Shown: piece after piece, positions 52,262 to 64,000 of the stretch
Numbering within the stretch: position 1 is the stretch's first letter
How the letters are laid out: each line of letters begins with the position of its first letter
Origin: Anastatus disparis
Lineage: Eukaryota; Arthropoda; Insecta; Hymenoptera; Eupelmidae
DNA length: 64,000 bases
Assembly: GCA_017163975.1 (NCBI GenBank)
Contig: JAFFSR010000227.1
Location: 3,906,001 to 3,970,000 of the forward strand
Direction of reading: 5' to 3'
Translations under genes and position numbers: made by a program
The notes under the pieces: generated by a model
Databases searched by the model: none
What the model was told of the DNA's origin: nothing
What the model saw: the letters and a program-made list of their open reading frames with translations, nothing else

Positions 52262-52709
52262 CTCCTCCTCTTTCTATCTTTCTTTACTTTATATATCTCT
52301 CCGTTAGAATCTTTAGCTTCTATATACACGTATCTTCGTACATAGGAAACATTCAGCAACTGGCTTATTCCATTCTATTCTCCTCGAGTCTTTTTGCTTC
52401 TTCTCTACATTCCCTTCAGCTAAGACTTTCTCTGTTTTAAGGTACATACTCTCGCTCCGACTCTCTTTTTTCTTTGTTTGCATTTATTCTCATTTCTTTC
52501 GTTTTCTTATTTTTCTCTCTCTCTCTCTCTTTACATAGTGTATTGTTGCTTCTTTTTTTTTCTTCTATTTCAATCTTTTAATTTAAGCTTCAGCTTACTT
52601 TTAAATCTTTTACTTTGCTCCGAAATTGCTTCTTTTCTAATCTTTTGTTAACTTCTAATAACAAACTTGAAATTGAATTCATTTAAACTGTTAATTATTT
52701 TATGTTGTT

Positions 52710-52785
52710 GCAGAAGTTCAGCGTGTTGATCATTTAAATTAATTTAAATTATTTCAAATGACGAACACGCTGAATTATTTTCTGC
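52710..52785. ncRNA. Pre-miRNA-like hairpin, unrecognised
   Basis: A 76-nt stem-loop. The base pairs GCAGAA (52710-52715) with TTCTGC (52780-52785). After an asymmetric internal loop, TTCAGCGTGTT (52717-52727) pairs with AACACGCTGAA (52764-52774). After two mismatches, CATTT pairs with AAATG around an AT-rich terminal region. Length, GC-rich mid-stem and a few internal mismatches suit a microRNA precursor, and either strand would fold. The arm sequences match no insect microRNA I recall. It could instead be a small inverted-repeat transposon. No expression evidence is available. Confidence 0.35.
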
Positions 52786-53430
52786 TATCCACGTTTATTT
52801 ATTATAATTAAAGTTTAAAATTTTCCGTATCATGGTTTTTGGCTATACGAGAAAGGGAGAGTCGGAAAGTCCAAACGATGAATTTTGTTTAATCTATGGA
52901 TGCTTTAAACATTATAATTTAAAAGAAAGTCAAAGTTATATGGACTCCAATGTTCAATAATTTTAAAGTTAGATGCTACGTAATAACTATAATTTTATAA
53001 AACACAATAAAGATTAAGTATTGTTTCGAATTATCATAAATCATCTCTATGTTTTTTCTTATGTAATCTAGTAACGTAGTAAAAAATATTTGAAAAGAAA
53101 GCTTTTAAGCATTTTTGATAGTCGGTAATTTTGATTGACAAATTGATGTTTCTCAACGTAACGAGATTTAAATTGAGATTCTTTTTTTTAAATTTATTAT
53201 CAATGTTAATTTTTATTGTGTTTCATGAAATCATCGTTACTAAAGCATCTAAATTCAAAGCTATTGATCATTGATGTTAACAACTTTATCTTTTTTATAT
53301 TTAAAAAAAAATTCTTTTTAATTTCAAGGAAATTCATAATTCAAAATTCCTATTTTCTCTAAACCAATATCTAGCTTATTTATTTAGCTTTGCCTTGTTA
53401 GTGGTAGATTTTTAAATGATTAAATATAAA

Positions 53431-53628
53431 GGTCGTCAGTGGCTCAGTTGGTAGAGCGATGGATTCGTAACCTCGAGATTCCGAGTTCGAATCCCGCTCT
53501 CGGCCGATTTATACGAGCATCAATGTACGTTACATGTGCTTTGTTCACAAACACATTGACAACCTCCGTCGCTAATTGGAATATTATAATGATAACATCA
53601 ATACAGCGACGTTAAAAAAAATAAAAAA
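53431..53628 (+). mobile_element. tRNA-derived SINE, copy 5
   Basis: The clearest view of the head: GGTCG can pair with CGGCC as an acceptor stem. The D-arm is GCTC...GAGC, the A-box TGGCTCAGTTGG, the anticodon-like loop TTCGTAA and the B-box AGTTCGAATCC. The body carries AGCATCAATGTACGTTACAT and GTGCT as a hairpin, then CGTCGCT (53567-53573) and AGCGACG (53605-53611) around a 31-nt loop. The tail is A-rich. No certain target duplication. It has the short form of the body. Confidence 0.87.
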
Positions 53629-55016
53629 TTTATGATAATAAATGGGTATATATGTGCTTATATTTTTTTTTTTAATTTTCACTTATTTTAATGTATTTAA
53701 CTCATTTTAATATATTTATCACTGAAAAAACGAAATTTTTATACAAACAATCTCAAGTTATTATCAATAGACAAGATAATTTAAAGTCAACTTAAATTTA
53801 TAGATTTAATTATGAAAAACTAAAAGAATTAATTTTTCTTATATTACCATCGATCATTAATTATTCATGCCATTAATTAAACAAACAATTACAACGCTAA
53901 AACCACGATAAAGTACTTTTTCCGTAGAACAGTCTATTTTTAAAAATCTTTTTAAGTAAAGTTGTCATTCATCATCCTTCACGAAAACTTTTTTACCTCT
54001 TATTTAATGACCTCTCTTTCACTCTCGAGTAACCAAGCTGCATGAGCGTACAGATTTCACTCTCTAAAGCGAGAGGAAAGAGAAAGAAAAATTTAAGGAG
54101 AGAATAAAAGAGAGAGATAAAACGAATACTCGTGACTTTGACTAAGGTACGGTTACTTCGTTCTATGTATATGTATAGCGTTTAGATGGTAGACAAAAGT
54201 AAACCTTTTCAGAAGCAACAGAGCAGCGTATAAAGTCACGGAACCGACGTACACCCACACACACGTTGCGTTGTCAGGTATACAAGGTCCATAAAGATAT
54301 TCGTTTGTTAATTTGATAAACAACCAGGACATAATTTTACTTAAGATACGTACATTTAATTATAACCTTTGTAATTAATGCAACAAAACAACGTGTATAC
54401 AAAATAGATGTGCTGCTACAGTTTCATAAAAGAAGCACGTAAAGGCCGTTATATTAGAAAATAAGATAATTAATTTATATGAATAAATTCAGGATTTTTA
54501 GAAAAATTTATTTTACTTTAAAGAATAGAAAAAAAAAATATTTTTTTGTTTGAAAATTGAGTTTAAAAAATGTTAAAAACTTTCAAAGAGAAATAATTAT
54601 TAAGAAGAACAATACCATTTAAAAACACTGGAAACCATTTAATTATCATACACAACTAATTACATTAACGATCCGTCTGCTTTATAAATATCTAAAGGCT
54701 GTTTCTTTAAGTCCTTTTTTTTCTCTCAACAAGCCACAATCCAGTACAAACCGCAGAAACCCAATTATCCATCCAAACAAAGTGACCACTTGACCCAACG
54801 GAAAAAAAAGAAAAAAAAAAAGAAAAACCAAACAAAACAAAATAAAATTCAAAGACTTTTGTATAAAAGTATCGCTACAATAATAATACGGAAGGACGAT
54901 GGGTCCGTCACGCTAAGTCAATCGACTCTCTATTTCTTAAACTTAAATATTACTATATCTACATTGTTTTGTTACTCTTCTTGTCTTTTTTTCTTTACTT
55001 AAATCGCTTTCGCTTG
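53629..55016. other. AT-rich non-coding stretch
   Basis: No recognisable gene. From about 54960 the plus strand becomes a T/C tract leading to the splice-acceptor-like site at 55019. Confidence 0.55.
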
Positions 55017-55020
55017 TAGA

Positions 55021-55134
55021 ATGGCAGCAGCTGGGGTCTCCACCCGATCTTGTACAGTCACGACTTTGGTTATATATACATTAAATTTGTGCTACATCCC
55101 ATCGTGTGAATTTCCCAAGGAAAGCTCCGCCTAA
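55021..55134 (+). CDS. Candidate first coding exon or short secreted peptide
   Basis: A strong 3' splice-site-like sequence (pyrimidine tract about 54965-55010, then CGCTTGTAG ending at 55019) is followed one base later by ATG, with G at +4. The frame stays open for 37 codons to TAA. The peptide looks like a signal sequence: MAAAGVSTR, a hydrophobic segment of roughly 18 residues containing TLVIY, then a small-residue and Cys region before a charged tail (FPKESS). GC content is well above background. There is no good donor before the stop; a weak one (GTTAGA) directly follows the TAA. It could be a micropeptide, an exon with an unusual donor, or chance. I recognise no family. Confidence 0.28.
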   Translation: MAAAGVSTRSCTVTTLVIYTLNLCYIPSCEFPKESSA

Positions 55135-58100
55135 GTTAGATAGATAATGCACAAAAAAATGTAAAGAGAAGAAAAAATTTTAGGTAAAAGAGTTAGTAGT
55201 GTGTTGAAGATATGGTCGGGAACGTTTCGAAAGGGAAAATAATTATCTATGCTGTGTATTTTGTTTTTAATAATTTTTCTTAACTTTTTATAATAACTAA
55301 ATAATTTAATCTTACAAAAAGTTAGTTGATGCATGTTTAAAATATTTAAACTTTTTTGAACAAAGTTTATTTAGTACAGTAATACTTTATCTTTATAAAC
55401 CTCAAAAGTATTTTTTTTTATTGAAATAATTATAAATTATTATATCCTTTAAAAACAAATGTAAAATTTACGGATTATTTATATCAATAAAAAGATTTTA
55501 TTTCTTTAAGATTTAACGTTTTTTAAAAATAGATTTTGGATTATCTGTGGCATTACAACATATTCGTGTCAAATCTCAACACCGTAAAAACTTTGGGAAT
55601 TTTGCCAATGATTTCCACTTAAGAAATTTACAGTTTGCTTGGCAAAAAGTATCTTAGAAAATAAATAAAATATCAGAAGAGCATCGATATTGAGACTCTT
55701 TGCTAGAAAACACTAGTTTGTTTTGTTTTGCTTGATATTTTAAAATAATGTGAAGTATTTATTTTTAACTCTTTAATGTAACAAAATTTCTAAAATATTT
55801 TTAAAAATTTAAGGAAGTCAATATTTACATAATATCTACATAATAACTCTTAAGAACAATATTTAATAAAGTCTTAAGTGCAATGTTGACTTTTAAAGTA
55901 TATCAAGGTTCAAATATTTATCTCATAAATATTTAATATTTATAAAATCTTTAAATAATGAGCCTTTTAAAAGAAAAAATCACGATTAACTACGTTTAAT
56001 TACGAAATTAAACATTAATCGATCAAACTTATCACAAATTCAAATCAACAATTCAATTACAATGTTGATCGATTTGCTGTAATATCGTTACACTTTAAAA
56101 ATTAAATAAATATTTGTGTATACAAAATTTATCGCTCTAATGATTCGTTAGGTGTATGTTTAAAAAGTAATAATAAATCAACAACGTAACGGAGTAAATT
56201 AGTACACTCCATATAATGTTTTTATAAAAATACTTAATCTTATAAAATTGAATTTTGAAAAGGTTCCAAGAATGAGTAAAAACTAGTTTCATAAATTTCG
56301 TCGCTAATACATTAAAATCTCCGACTGCGAAATTTATTATTTAATTTTTCTATTAGAGGAACAAAAAAATTGGAATATCAATGCTCGGATTTTCTTCGAA
56401 CTCTTTTCTACTTTGTCGTTTATTGTTCTGTAGAGATGTACATCACTAAATATCGTTAGCGGTCGTCAGTCTCTGCTTGTCGACGCGACCTGTGTCAGGC
56501 CGCAAAACCGCTGAATGTTGAGCCGCCTCTCGAATTTACAGGTTTACACACACGCACACACATATACACATATATATCTTCATATACATATCTCTCTTTG
56601 TAAATGCGATTAATAATTTTCAGCTAACGATTGAAATGTTTTCACCCTTTATGAGATCATATGTTTCATAGCAATAGTTATTAAGTGACTTGAGTTTTCT
56701 ATCATTTTTTTTTATAAAGATATTCTATTATTTGGAAAATAAACTCTATATGTTTCTAAAAAAAGGGTCTATTTGATTTAAGAAAAGAAGCTTATTTATT
56801 TTAAAAGAATCTTTGATGATTGAAAAATGTTTCTCGTCATTGCAATAAAATTATACTATTTGAAGTAAAAATGGCTTTACTTTCACTCCAAAAAGATGTT
56901 ATTTGAACTTAAATACGTTTAAACCATCATTTTCTTAATATGCTTTAATATCAAGTTCATCTTTTTTACAATTATTTATAAAAAGTACATTGAAAGAAAA
57001 TTTTTTTAATAAATGTTAACCATTCTTTCTTCAATCTTCATATAAACTACAAAATACTTTCAATTTCAACATGAAAGTGAGATTCGCATATTTATGATAA
57101 TGAAAAATTCTTTTGAACTTCATCTCGCCAACTATCTGACATTTGCCTATTATAAAACTAATTGTTACTCCGTTGCTTGCATAGAAAAAAAAGTTAATAA
57201 CTGCATGACTCGATAATTCTCTGTAAAATTTATTACGAACTTTCTTATAACTGCACCTCGTATCCAATATTTCATAATTTTACTTTCAAAGATAGAACTC
57301 CCATTTTAATCTTAAACTATTTTCATACAAAGGATCGACAAATTTTTCAAACTCGTGAGAATTTTACATTTTGCAAAATAATAAATTTATAAAAAAGAAA
57401 TCTCCGATATAATACATATTTCAGTAAAATTAATTAGATTAAAAATTCTCTATCTGGAGCAGTGAAAATTAACGAAACAGTCCCTTATATTATATTCTCG
57501 TCACGTTTCGGGAAGATCGTTTCCTGTGCTACATAGCAATGCTCAACCCTATTCCAATGGATATCACGACGTCCCTTTTGTACAATACAATATAGCAAGA
57601 GAACAAAAAAAAAAGATAGATAGAGACAGAAAGAGAAAGAGTTGAAGTAATCGATTTGGTCGAGGTTTAGCGGTCCAAACGAATCGGGCATTGCACTTTA
57701 CTTAAGTGCATATCTATAATTTACGACCACCAATAAGGGAAAGGACTTTAAAAAGTAAACCATCAAAGCTTTATTTATCTCCTTTTACTTAAGAATTTTG
57801 TACTTAGTTTATCATTTTTTTTTAATTTTTGGCATCAATTTTCTTACATACGTGCATGCACTTATGTATCAAAATCATCTGTTGCTCCGAGAGCCTTTGG
57901 AAAATTGACTGTTGTACCCAATTTCCCAAAAACAAGTCCGTATAGATATATAAAACGTTATATATATATATAACGTAAGCTATATATGCAATATATTCCG
58001 AAAGTCCTTTACATACGTTCTTGTTGAATTGCCTTAGGTATTGGCAAGAGCGAGTTGGCTATATTGTTGGCGTTATGTTTCTAAACAAGAGCATACATAC

Positions 58101-59661
58101 CCTAAGCTACTGTCGCAACGTTTGTCCAACAATGATCGATTCTCAGGGCAAGGAGACAAAGAGAACTCTGGGATATATACCGGTACAAGTTCGGCTCTAC
58201 ATTTTCAACGTACAATGCCCAGTGTTTCCCACAAGTTTGTGAACTTTGTGCTGCTGCAACGACTACGACGAGGAGGACGACGAATTTAGTTGTTGCCCCC
58301 AAGGGATAGTATAAGTGAACGCCCGTTAGGAAACGGGTATAACCTCCTTTTTACTATATTCTGTACTACTACCACTACTACTGCTACAAGAGAGAAAAGG
58401 GATATAAGAGAACTATTGGCAAGAAGAGGGCAAGAAATAGAGAATTTTGAATTAAATTAGATTAGGCTTTTTGCACTGATTCTGTAACAAGAGAGGAAGT
58501 TGGAATTTGAAAGTAAAGGTGTTTCTACAGGGATTAGAATGATAAATAGAAGAGATGCCCAAATCAGCTAGCTTTGCTTTAGCTCAAGATTTTGGTGACA
58601 TAATATCTTGGACATGGCTTAACGATTTTATCAAATTTAAAATAGTTTACTTTAAGTTAATTTTGATAATTAAACAAGAAAAAGTTTTACAAAAAGCATC
58701 AGAATACGTTTTTAAAAATAGAAAAATTAAATACTGACAATGATTTTACGATCCTTTTGTTGCAATGAGTACTTTTAAAAATAGAAATTAATTTTAACGT
58801 TTGAAAAACAGAAAATAGTATCTCCTACTTAGTGAAAAAGATAGGGCATTAAACTTCACTAGCTGCATGACGCGAGGCAATAAATATTAAGTACCATCGA
58901 AACAATGGCTTGATGATATTACATTCTGCTAGCACCGACCATTAAAAAAGTTACCATTGTTTTGAAACCTCGAAAACTTTTTTTTCCAGTATTATTCAAA
59001 AATAAAAAAGAAAATATTATGGCTGTAATGTTCGCCAATATAAAAATTTTACCTTCGATTACTTGTACTTTGTAAATGAACGTTAGAGTCTTGATTGTTA
59101 TATTCCCGTTTAGACAAACGTGTCTTATTACTGAATAATACGATTTTGAAACTTCTCTAATTGTTCGATAGTTTAACAGTTAAACTTCGTGTAACTAAAG
59201 GCCAATATTTCGGTCAATGACTAAATTATTACAGGCAGAACTAAATCTAACTTTAACGTATCACTTAAAATGTTACAATGGGTACGTTTAAGTTTAATGT
59301 ATTCAAGATATTTTTTCTTCAAAATTTCTAAAAAATTCAAATTAATTTATTTTAAAGTATGATTATAAATAAAATATATGTTTAAAATGTATGAAATTCG
59401 TAGTAATTTAATGTAGACTCATCTTTCAGAATAAAGTCAGTATTCACCGAGAAACAAAGTAAGCAAAATAATGATTATTCACACATTAGGTTTACTATGC
59501 ATTGACCTTCAAGGGATTAACTTACAAAAGTACAGGATGACCAAGCTGATTCACAAGCAGTACACGCTAGCTTTAACAAAGATAATATTGAATTACCAAC
59601 TATGCAGATAAGACTTTACGTGTTCCAGAATAACTCGTCCTTAACTCTTTCCCTTCTATAT

Positions 59662-59664
<3 letters not shown>
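55135..59664. other. AT-rich non-coding stretch
   Basis: No recognisable gene. GC-richer patches occur at about 56455-56540 (CGACGCGACC, GTGTCAGGCC) and 58020-58340. The second has overlapping frames on both strands and a (GAC/GAG)n-like trinucleotide run near 58257-58285. Nothing in them can be assigned. Confidence 0.5.

Positions 59665-59701
<37 letters not shown>
59665..59701. repeat. (TA)n microsatellite
   Basis: About eighteen TA units after ATATACACA. Confidence 0.92.
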
Positions 59702-59703
<2 letters not shown>

Positions 59704-59969
59704 TTGTGATTCTGGCTAGTACAAACAGAAAAGCTAGAAATGCACTTCTCAGCAAGTTTGCAGCTATGTTGCGATTTAAGATTCAACTGGACATGGAATT
59801 AATTACATTTTAGCTTAGAATTCTCTCCCATGTAACCCGTGTTTTCACATCCTTACGTGTAAATGTATGGCTCCGCATAAATTTTCTCGTTCTCCAATGT
59901 CATCTTTACACTTCTAGCCGAGATCAAATTAATAATTTTGATGTAAATAAAAGATAAACTTTATATCGC

Positions 59970-59999
59970 CAAGTAGTTTAACTGGTTAGAGCTGCAGTG
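59970..59999 (+). repeat. Orphan pol III A-box, possible second SINE relic
   Basis: TAGTTTAACTGGTTAGAGC matches the A-box consensus TRGYNNARYNGG in full and reads like a tRNA D-arm. No B-box follows at the expected distance: the downstream sequence is GGTCTGGATAAATTGAAG. It is probably the decayed 5' end of another tRNA-derived repeat, different from the five-copy family. Confidence 0.3.
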
Positions 60000-62900
60000 T
60001 TAACTGGTCTGGATAAATTGAAGCTTTTTATAGTGATAAGTTATTACATTTATATAACAACCTTTCCATTCCAAAAAAGGATTTAATTACTTTTAATAGG
60101 ACTATGAACCTTTAATAAAATGTTAACTGTTATGAAAAAAGCGTGATCATCGTGTAAAAGTAATAATCCACAATTACGCTTGTAATTATCGAAAACGCTT
60201 TGTACAATATAATTTAATGATTTTATTAAAGCGTTCGATATTGTCTCAACGCTCGGGACCATAAAAATTGTGGATGATTTAATATAACTTTTTTTTTTTT
60301 CTTTCTTATCAAGCAAATAATTTCAATTGTTAGAATAAAAGCCAACTGCCGGCAATAAAAGATCAGTATAACTCTTTAGGATCTAACATTCGTAGTAAAT
60401 ATCTAACGAAATGCGGTTGGCTTTCATGAGAAATCATGTAGTTTTATTATCGTACGAACGCTCATGCCCATGCCCATAGAAGTTAATGACTCAAGATTTT
60501 CTTCAGGGCTAACCAATTTATTTTATTGATCGACGTAAAAATAAAACGTCCATAAGAACGCAAAATTTAAGTATAGCCCAAACTCAGGAAAAAAGAATCA
60601 GCTATACTGTCTATGGTTGTAATAAAATTTTTGTAAGTTACGTAAAACCAACGACACCATAAATTATATGAAAGTTTCTCAAAAAAAAAAGCAGAAATTA
60701 AGCAATAATTAAAAAGAAAAGTGACAAAATGTTACTCTTAAAGACAGAAGATAAGACCACGTTTACTTTTATTTTTGAAATACGTTTTGATATCTAAGGA
60801 TCGCCATTACGTCTGCTTACTTTCAGATCGAATTCTGTTCGTTCGCGTTTACGTTTTCTTTTACTTTGGTAACAGATGGGAAAAAGGAAAATAAAAACCT
60901 AATAAAATTGATTGTCTTAGTTTTAAAGCGTAAGTTTATTAGGTTGAAGAAACTGAAGTTCATCACTGCGATGACATAATATTTCATCTAAAAATATTAA
61001 ATAAAAAATATATACCTAGACAGCTATTTACGGCTAAGGTTTTATTTCCGAGAGTAAAAAGCTTTTACTTCCATAAAGAAAATAATGTTAAATCCTGTTT
61101 CACAAAGTCGATGAATTAAAGTCAAAGAATTTAATGAAAACTTTCGAATTTTTAAACATAATCAATAAAAGCATAAAAGTTTATGTAACACGCTTTATAC
61201 AAACGTAAAAACGTTTTAACTTATAAGCATTCAATTTAAAATCGGAAGTCATAATCATCATATCATCTTGAAAATAGAATGAATAAAATCGAAGCACACA
61301 CTCGCATTTTTTCCAATACAATTTCACTTTCACAAGAAAAATCAATATAAGCTAAACTATCATTTTGCCGAAATGAGTTTCTCCAAGGAGGAATACATCT
61401 ATCAGTAAAAATGTAGAGCTCTCATTTCCGTTTGCTATTCAATTTCCTTAGAAGCCCTTTGGTCGTACGTATTTTCAAAGAAATTACAAATAAAGAAAGG
61501 AGAAAAAGAGTTTTCTTCGGTGCATGCTATCTTTAGATGTTTCTCAATCATTTTTCTAAAGCAAAGTATTCGTGAACATGGTTATGAAAATAAATAAAGT
61601 ACGTTAAACCTTTTTTAATGATACTTCATTTAACTAATCGATATATTTATGCTATGCTTAGATTACTTTCTAATCTTCAATTTAATAATTATACTTTCAA
61701 GAATTTTCCACGTCAAGTTTATAATACTTCGAGCTTGAACCAATTAACGGAAAATCATTTGTTTTATTTAGAAAAATATTCATGCGCGGACTTAGTGATC
61801 CGTACCGATTATCACATGTTTTTTGCTTACTGATGTAAAAAAAAAGAAAAAAAAAAGCATAATCCCAAGCGCGTATCACACTCTTATAATGGTCGTCAGA
61901 GGCAGTCGTTGCTCGTTCAGATAGGTGGAAAATCAACAATTAAAATTCAATCACTTTGCCTATCGGATATTCACTTCGGTACGAAAAAAAAAAAAAATCG
62001 ACGTGGCACGAAAAAAAAAGAGAGAGAAGAAAATAATAAAATGTCCAACGAGCTTTAATTTGTTCTTCAGAGTTCATTGATGCATAACGTCATCGACGTC
62101 TCACTTCTGACAATGAAATGCTTTAATTATCGCTTAGCAAAGTTTAAATAAAGAAAAAAAGAGTTTGAAGTAAACGACAAGGTAAAATTAATTAATTTCC
62201 TTATGGCCTGGGCATTTCGATTAAAATGGCCTAAAATTACAAAATGTATAGAGTAAAAAAATTAATAAGAAAACGTCTTTAAGTTTCTTTCACGCTTTGA
62301 CGATTTTACTACGATGGGTACAGCCTACATAATAATGCTAATAATAGTTTCAATTCTTGTACAGCAAAGCTACAGTTAAAAAAGAAAATAAATCTTATTT
62401 ATGTACACTTTTTTTTCCATGTCTTTTGTTACTATGCCCACAAATTATCATTCGAGGAGAAAAGGAGGTGAGTCGCAAGGAAAAAAAAGAGTATCAGGCA
62501 GGTAGTCTTTAATCAATGTTAAAGATTCTGCTCAACTTTTAAGAGATTAATGCCAGGTTCGTGGGCTTTAAAGGCAATAATTTCCGTATCGCAAGGCAAT
62601 TCAGTACGTAAGTCAAACTTGATGGAGTCAAGCTCCATCGATCATTATCGGCTATTAAACGAACAGAATTTGCTCTCTCCCTCCCCTGAGAAATTTAATG
62701 CCTTTCGTACAGGGCTTCGGTAATAAACATTATTTCTCTTTTATTCTCTGCACTAGAGTTTGATCTCTCTTCTCTTATCTTGGAGTTGAAGTAAAGTACT
62801 ATGTTAAATTGATCTAGAAATTGTTTCGTTTGACGTCAAGAAAATTCCTTAATATTACGTACTTTTTAATCAGTATAAAATCGAAGATCTTAATTTCATC

Positions 62901-64000
62901 ACAATAATAATTATCAATTTTCTTTTTACTTTTTCATACCGAATGTCAAATATATATTTAAAGTAATATTGATAATGTAAATAAGAAAGATAATATTTCC
63001 TAATTACCAAAGCATAACACTTCTGTAATTGGAAATTTTAAACTTTGAACAAAGTGATTACTTTTCTCTCCGAGAAGCAATAAATCTAGATTAAAAAAAA
63101 TAAATTTTAAATAATATTTTTCAATATTTCCAGTTCATTAATCACATGATAAACCCACTATTAAATTATTCAAGCACGAAAAATCTGCCGACGCTCTTTA
63201 TTAAATTGGAATATTAATGATTGTTTCTGCTCTATTTATTTTCGTCCGCTCAACTGCTAAAACAACACTTGTAACTACACGTTAATGCAAAATCCATCAA
63301 ATGTTTCCGTTAGACAAGAATAACGATAGCCTTAGCGAAATTTCATTCCAGTCAGGGTTAGTTCTCTTTCCCTTGAAAAGATCAATTCTACTGTTAAAAA
63401 AAAAGAAAAATTGATTTTCGGTCAATATCCTTGGCTTGTTTCCAAAAAAACAATACTCAAGAATGACCGGACTGTACACCAAGATTTTTCACGTACGTGG
63501 GTATCATTGTCAAGTAAGCAAACCTATACTTTTTCTGTAAATAACGATCTGAAGAAAGGACCTATACCGAAAAAAATTTTATAACTGTGTATAAAAAGAA
63601 TTAAGGAAAAAAGGTTAGAGACATATGATGGTAATAGAAATAAAATAAGATTTGTAATTGACATTTTTAAATGGTAATCGATAAACGTGAGAATTTTCGC
63701 ACTTGAACGCGTGCGCAATCTTGTTGAAGAGCGTCATGAGATTTTCGAAAATAGCTTTGAAACTTTTGTGGGTAGCTTTTATGTATTCGTGAATTTTACG
63801 TTTGCATAGTTTTTTTTATTATCGGCAAATCCTATAAAGAAGCTTACGAAAACTCTAGCTTCTTATCTTATTTTATCTCACTATAAAAAGACCATCAAAA
63901 ATCACAAAATTGCATATGCACCTTTAGAATCTAAAGTCCACCTTTAAAAGATAAGAATACGTAGTTTTTTAATGCAACAATAATATAAGCCACATTGTCG
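60000..64000. other. AT-rich non-coding stretch
   Basis: No recognisable gene. A donor-like GGAG/GTGAGTC at about 62468 lacks an upstream pyrimidine tract. Frames at 61618-61939 lie on both strands of the same DNA and look like chance. I see no further repeats with clear boundaries. Confidence 0.55.

Larger units (their letters stand above)
48905..52709. other. AT-rich non-coding stretch
   Basis: No recognisable gene. It includes a T-rich block with a degenerate tandem duplication near 51275-51570 and (CT)n tracts at 52228-52260 and 52513-52531. A donor-like GAG/GTAAGT at 50870/50871 on the plus strand lacks a convincing acceptor or frame. Confidence 0.55.

Noticed and set aside
58102..58302. 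Minus-strand frame resembling a signal peptide with a Val/Leu/Ala core
   Set aside because: It opens at TTG with no in-frame ATG. The hydrophobic run comes from a GAC/GAG/GCTGCTG-type trinucleotide stretch, and overlapping plus-strand frames of similar length exist.
62460..62480. Plus-strand GGAG/GTGAGT as a third ratchet point
   Set aside because: The sequence upstream is purine-rich, so there is no 3' splice site fused to it, and it is on the opposite strand to the two supported sites.

Overview
This window looks like non-coding DNA from an insect nuclear genome: intergenic sequence or, more likely, the inside of one or more very long introns. It is strongly AT-rich, full of (GA)n, (TA)n, (TG)n and poly-T tracts, and has no CpG depletion (TACG and CGCG runs are common). 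It carries tRNA-derived SINEs and small DNA transposons. A hymenopteran is my best guess from texture alone. No conserved protein domain, cellular tRNA, rRNA, CRISPR array or bacterial operon is visible. The longest open frames are about 100-140 codons; most start at non-ATG codons or run through microsatellites, and I treat them as chance frames.

The most informative signal is on the minus strand. Two sites about 19.1 kb apart (20378/20377 and 39486/39485) each have a pyrimidine tract, then CAG joined directly to GTGAGT. Each is followed 44-54 nt later by a second donor, GTAAGT, and the short segment between has stops in all three frames. This is the layout of recursive-splicing (ratchet) sites with an RS-exon. 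It suggests that a minus-strand gene crosses the window with an intron of at least 19 kb, probably much longer.

Repeats by region: a TA-flanked mariner-like MITE (4601-4984); five copies of one tRNA-derived SINE family (about 9163, 32622, 37086, 48692 and 53431), three with readable target-site duplications; a GC-rich relic with a short ORF (12039-12131) and a tRNA-like hairpin (12555-12617); a 898-bp element with 12-bp perfect terminal inverted repeats (25704-26601); and a 696-bp fold-back element with arms of about 200 bp and TTAA target duplications (40177-40872), one arm of which holds a 49-bp mini-palindrome missing from the other.

Structured candidates include a 76-nt pre-miRNA-like hairpin (52710-52785) and a 50-nt near-perfect palindrome (36073-36122). 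Weak exon candidates on the plus strand are a signal-peptide-like short ORF directly after a strong 3' splice site (55021-55134), two other open segments after strong acceptors (7015, 30379), and an ATG ORF in a GC-richer patch (43410-43580). If real, they would belong to nested genes or to a different gene from the one implied by the ratchet sites. Everything else is AT-rich sequence in which I see nothing specific.
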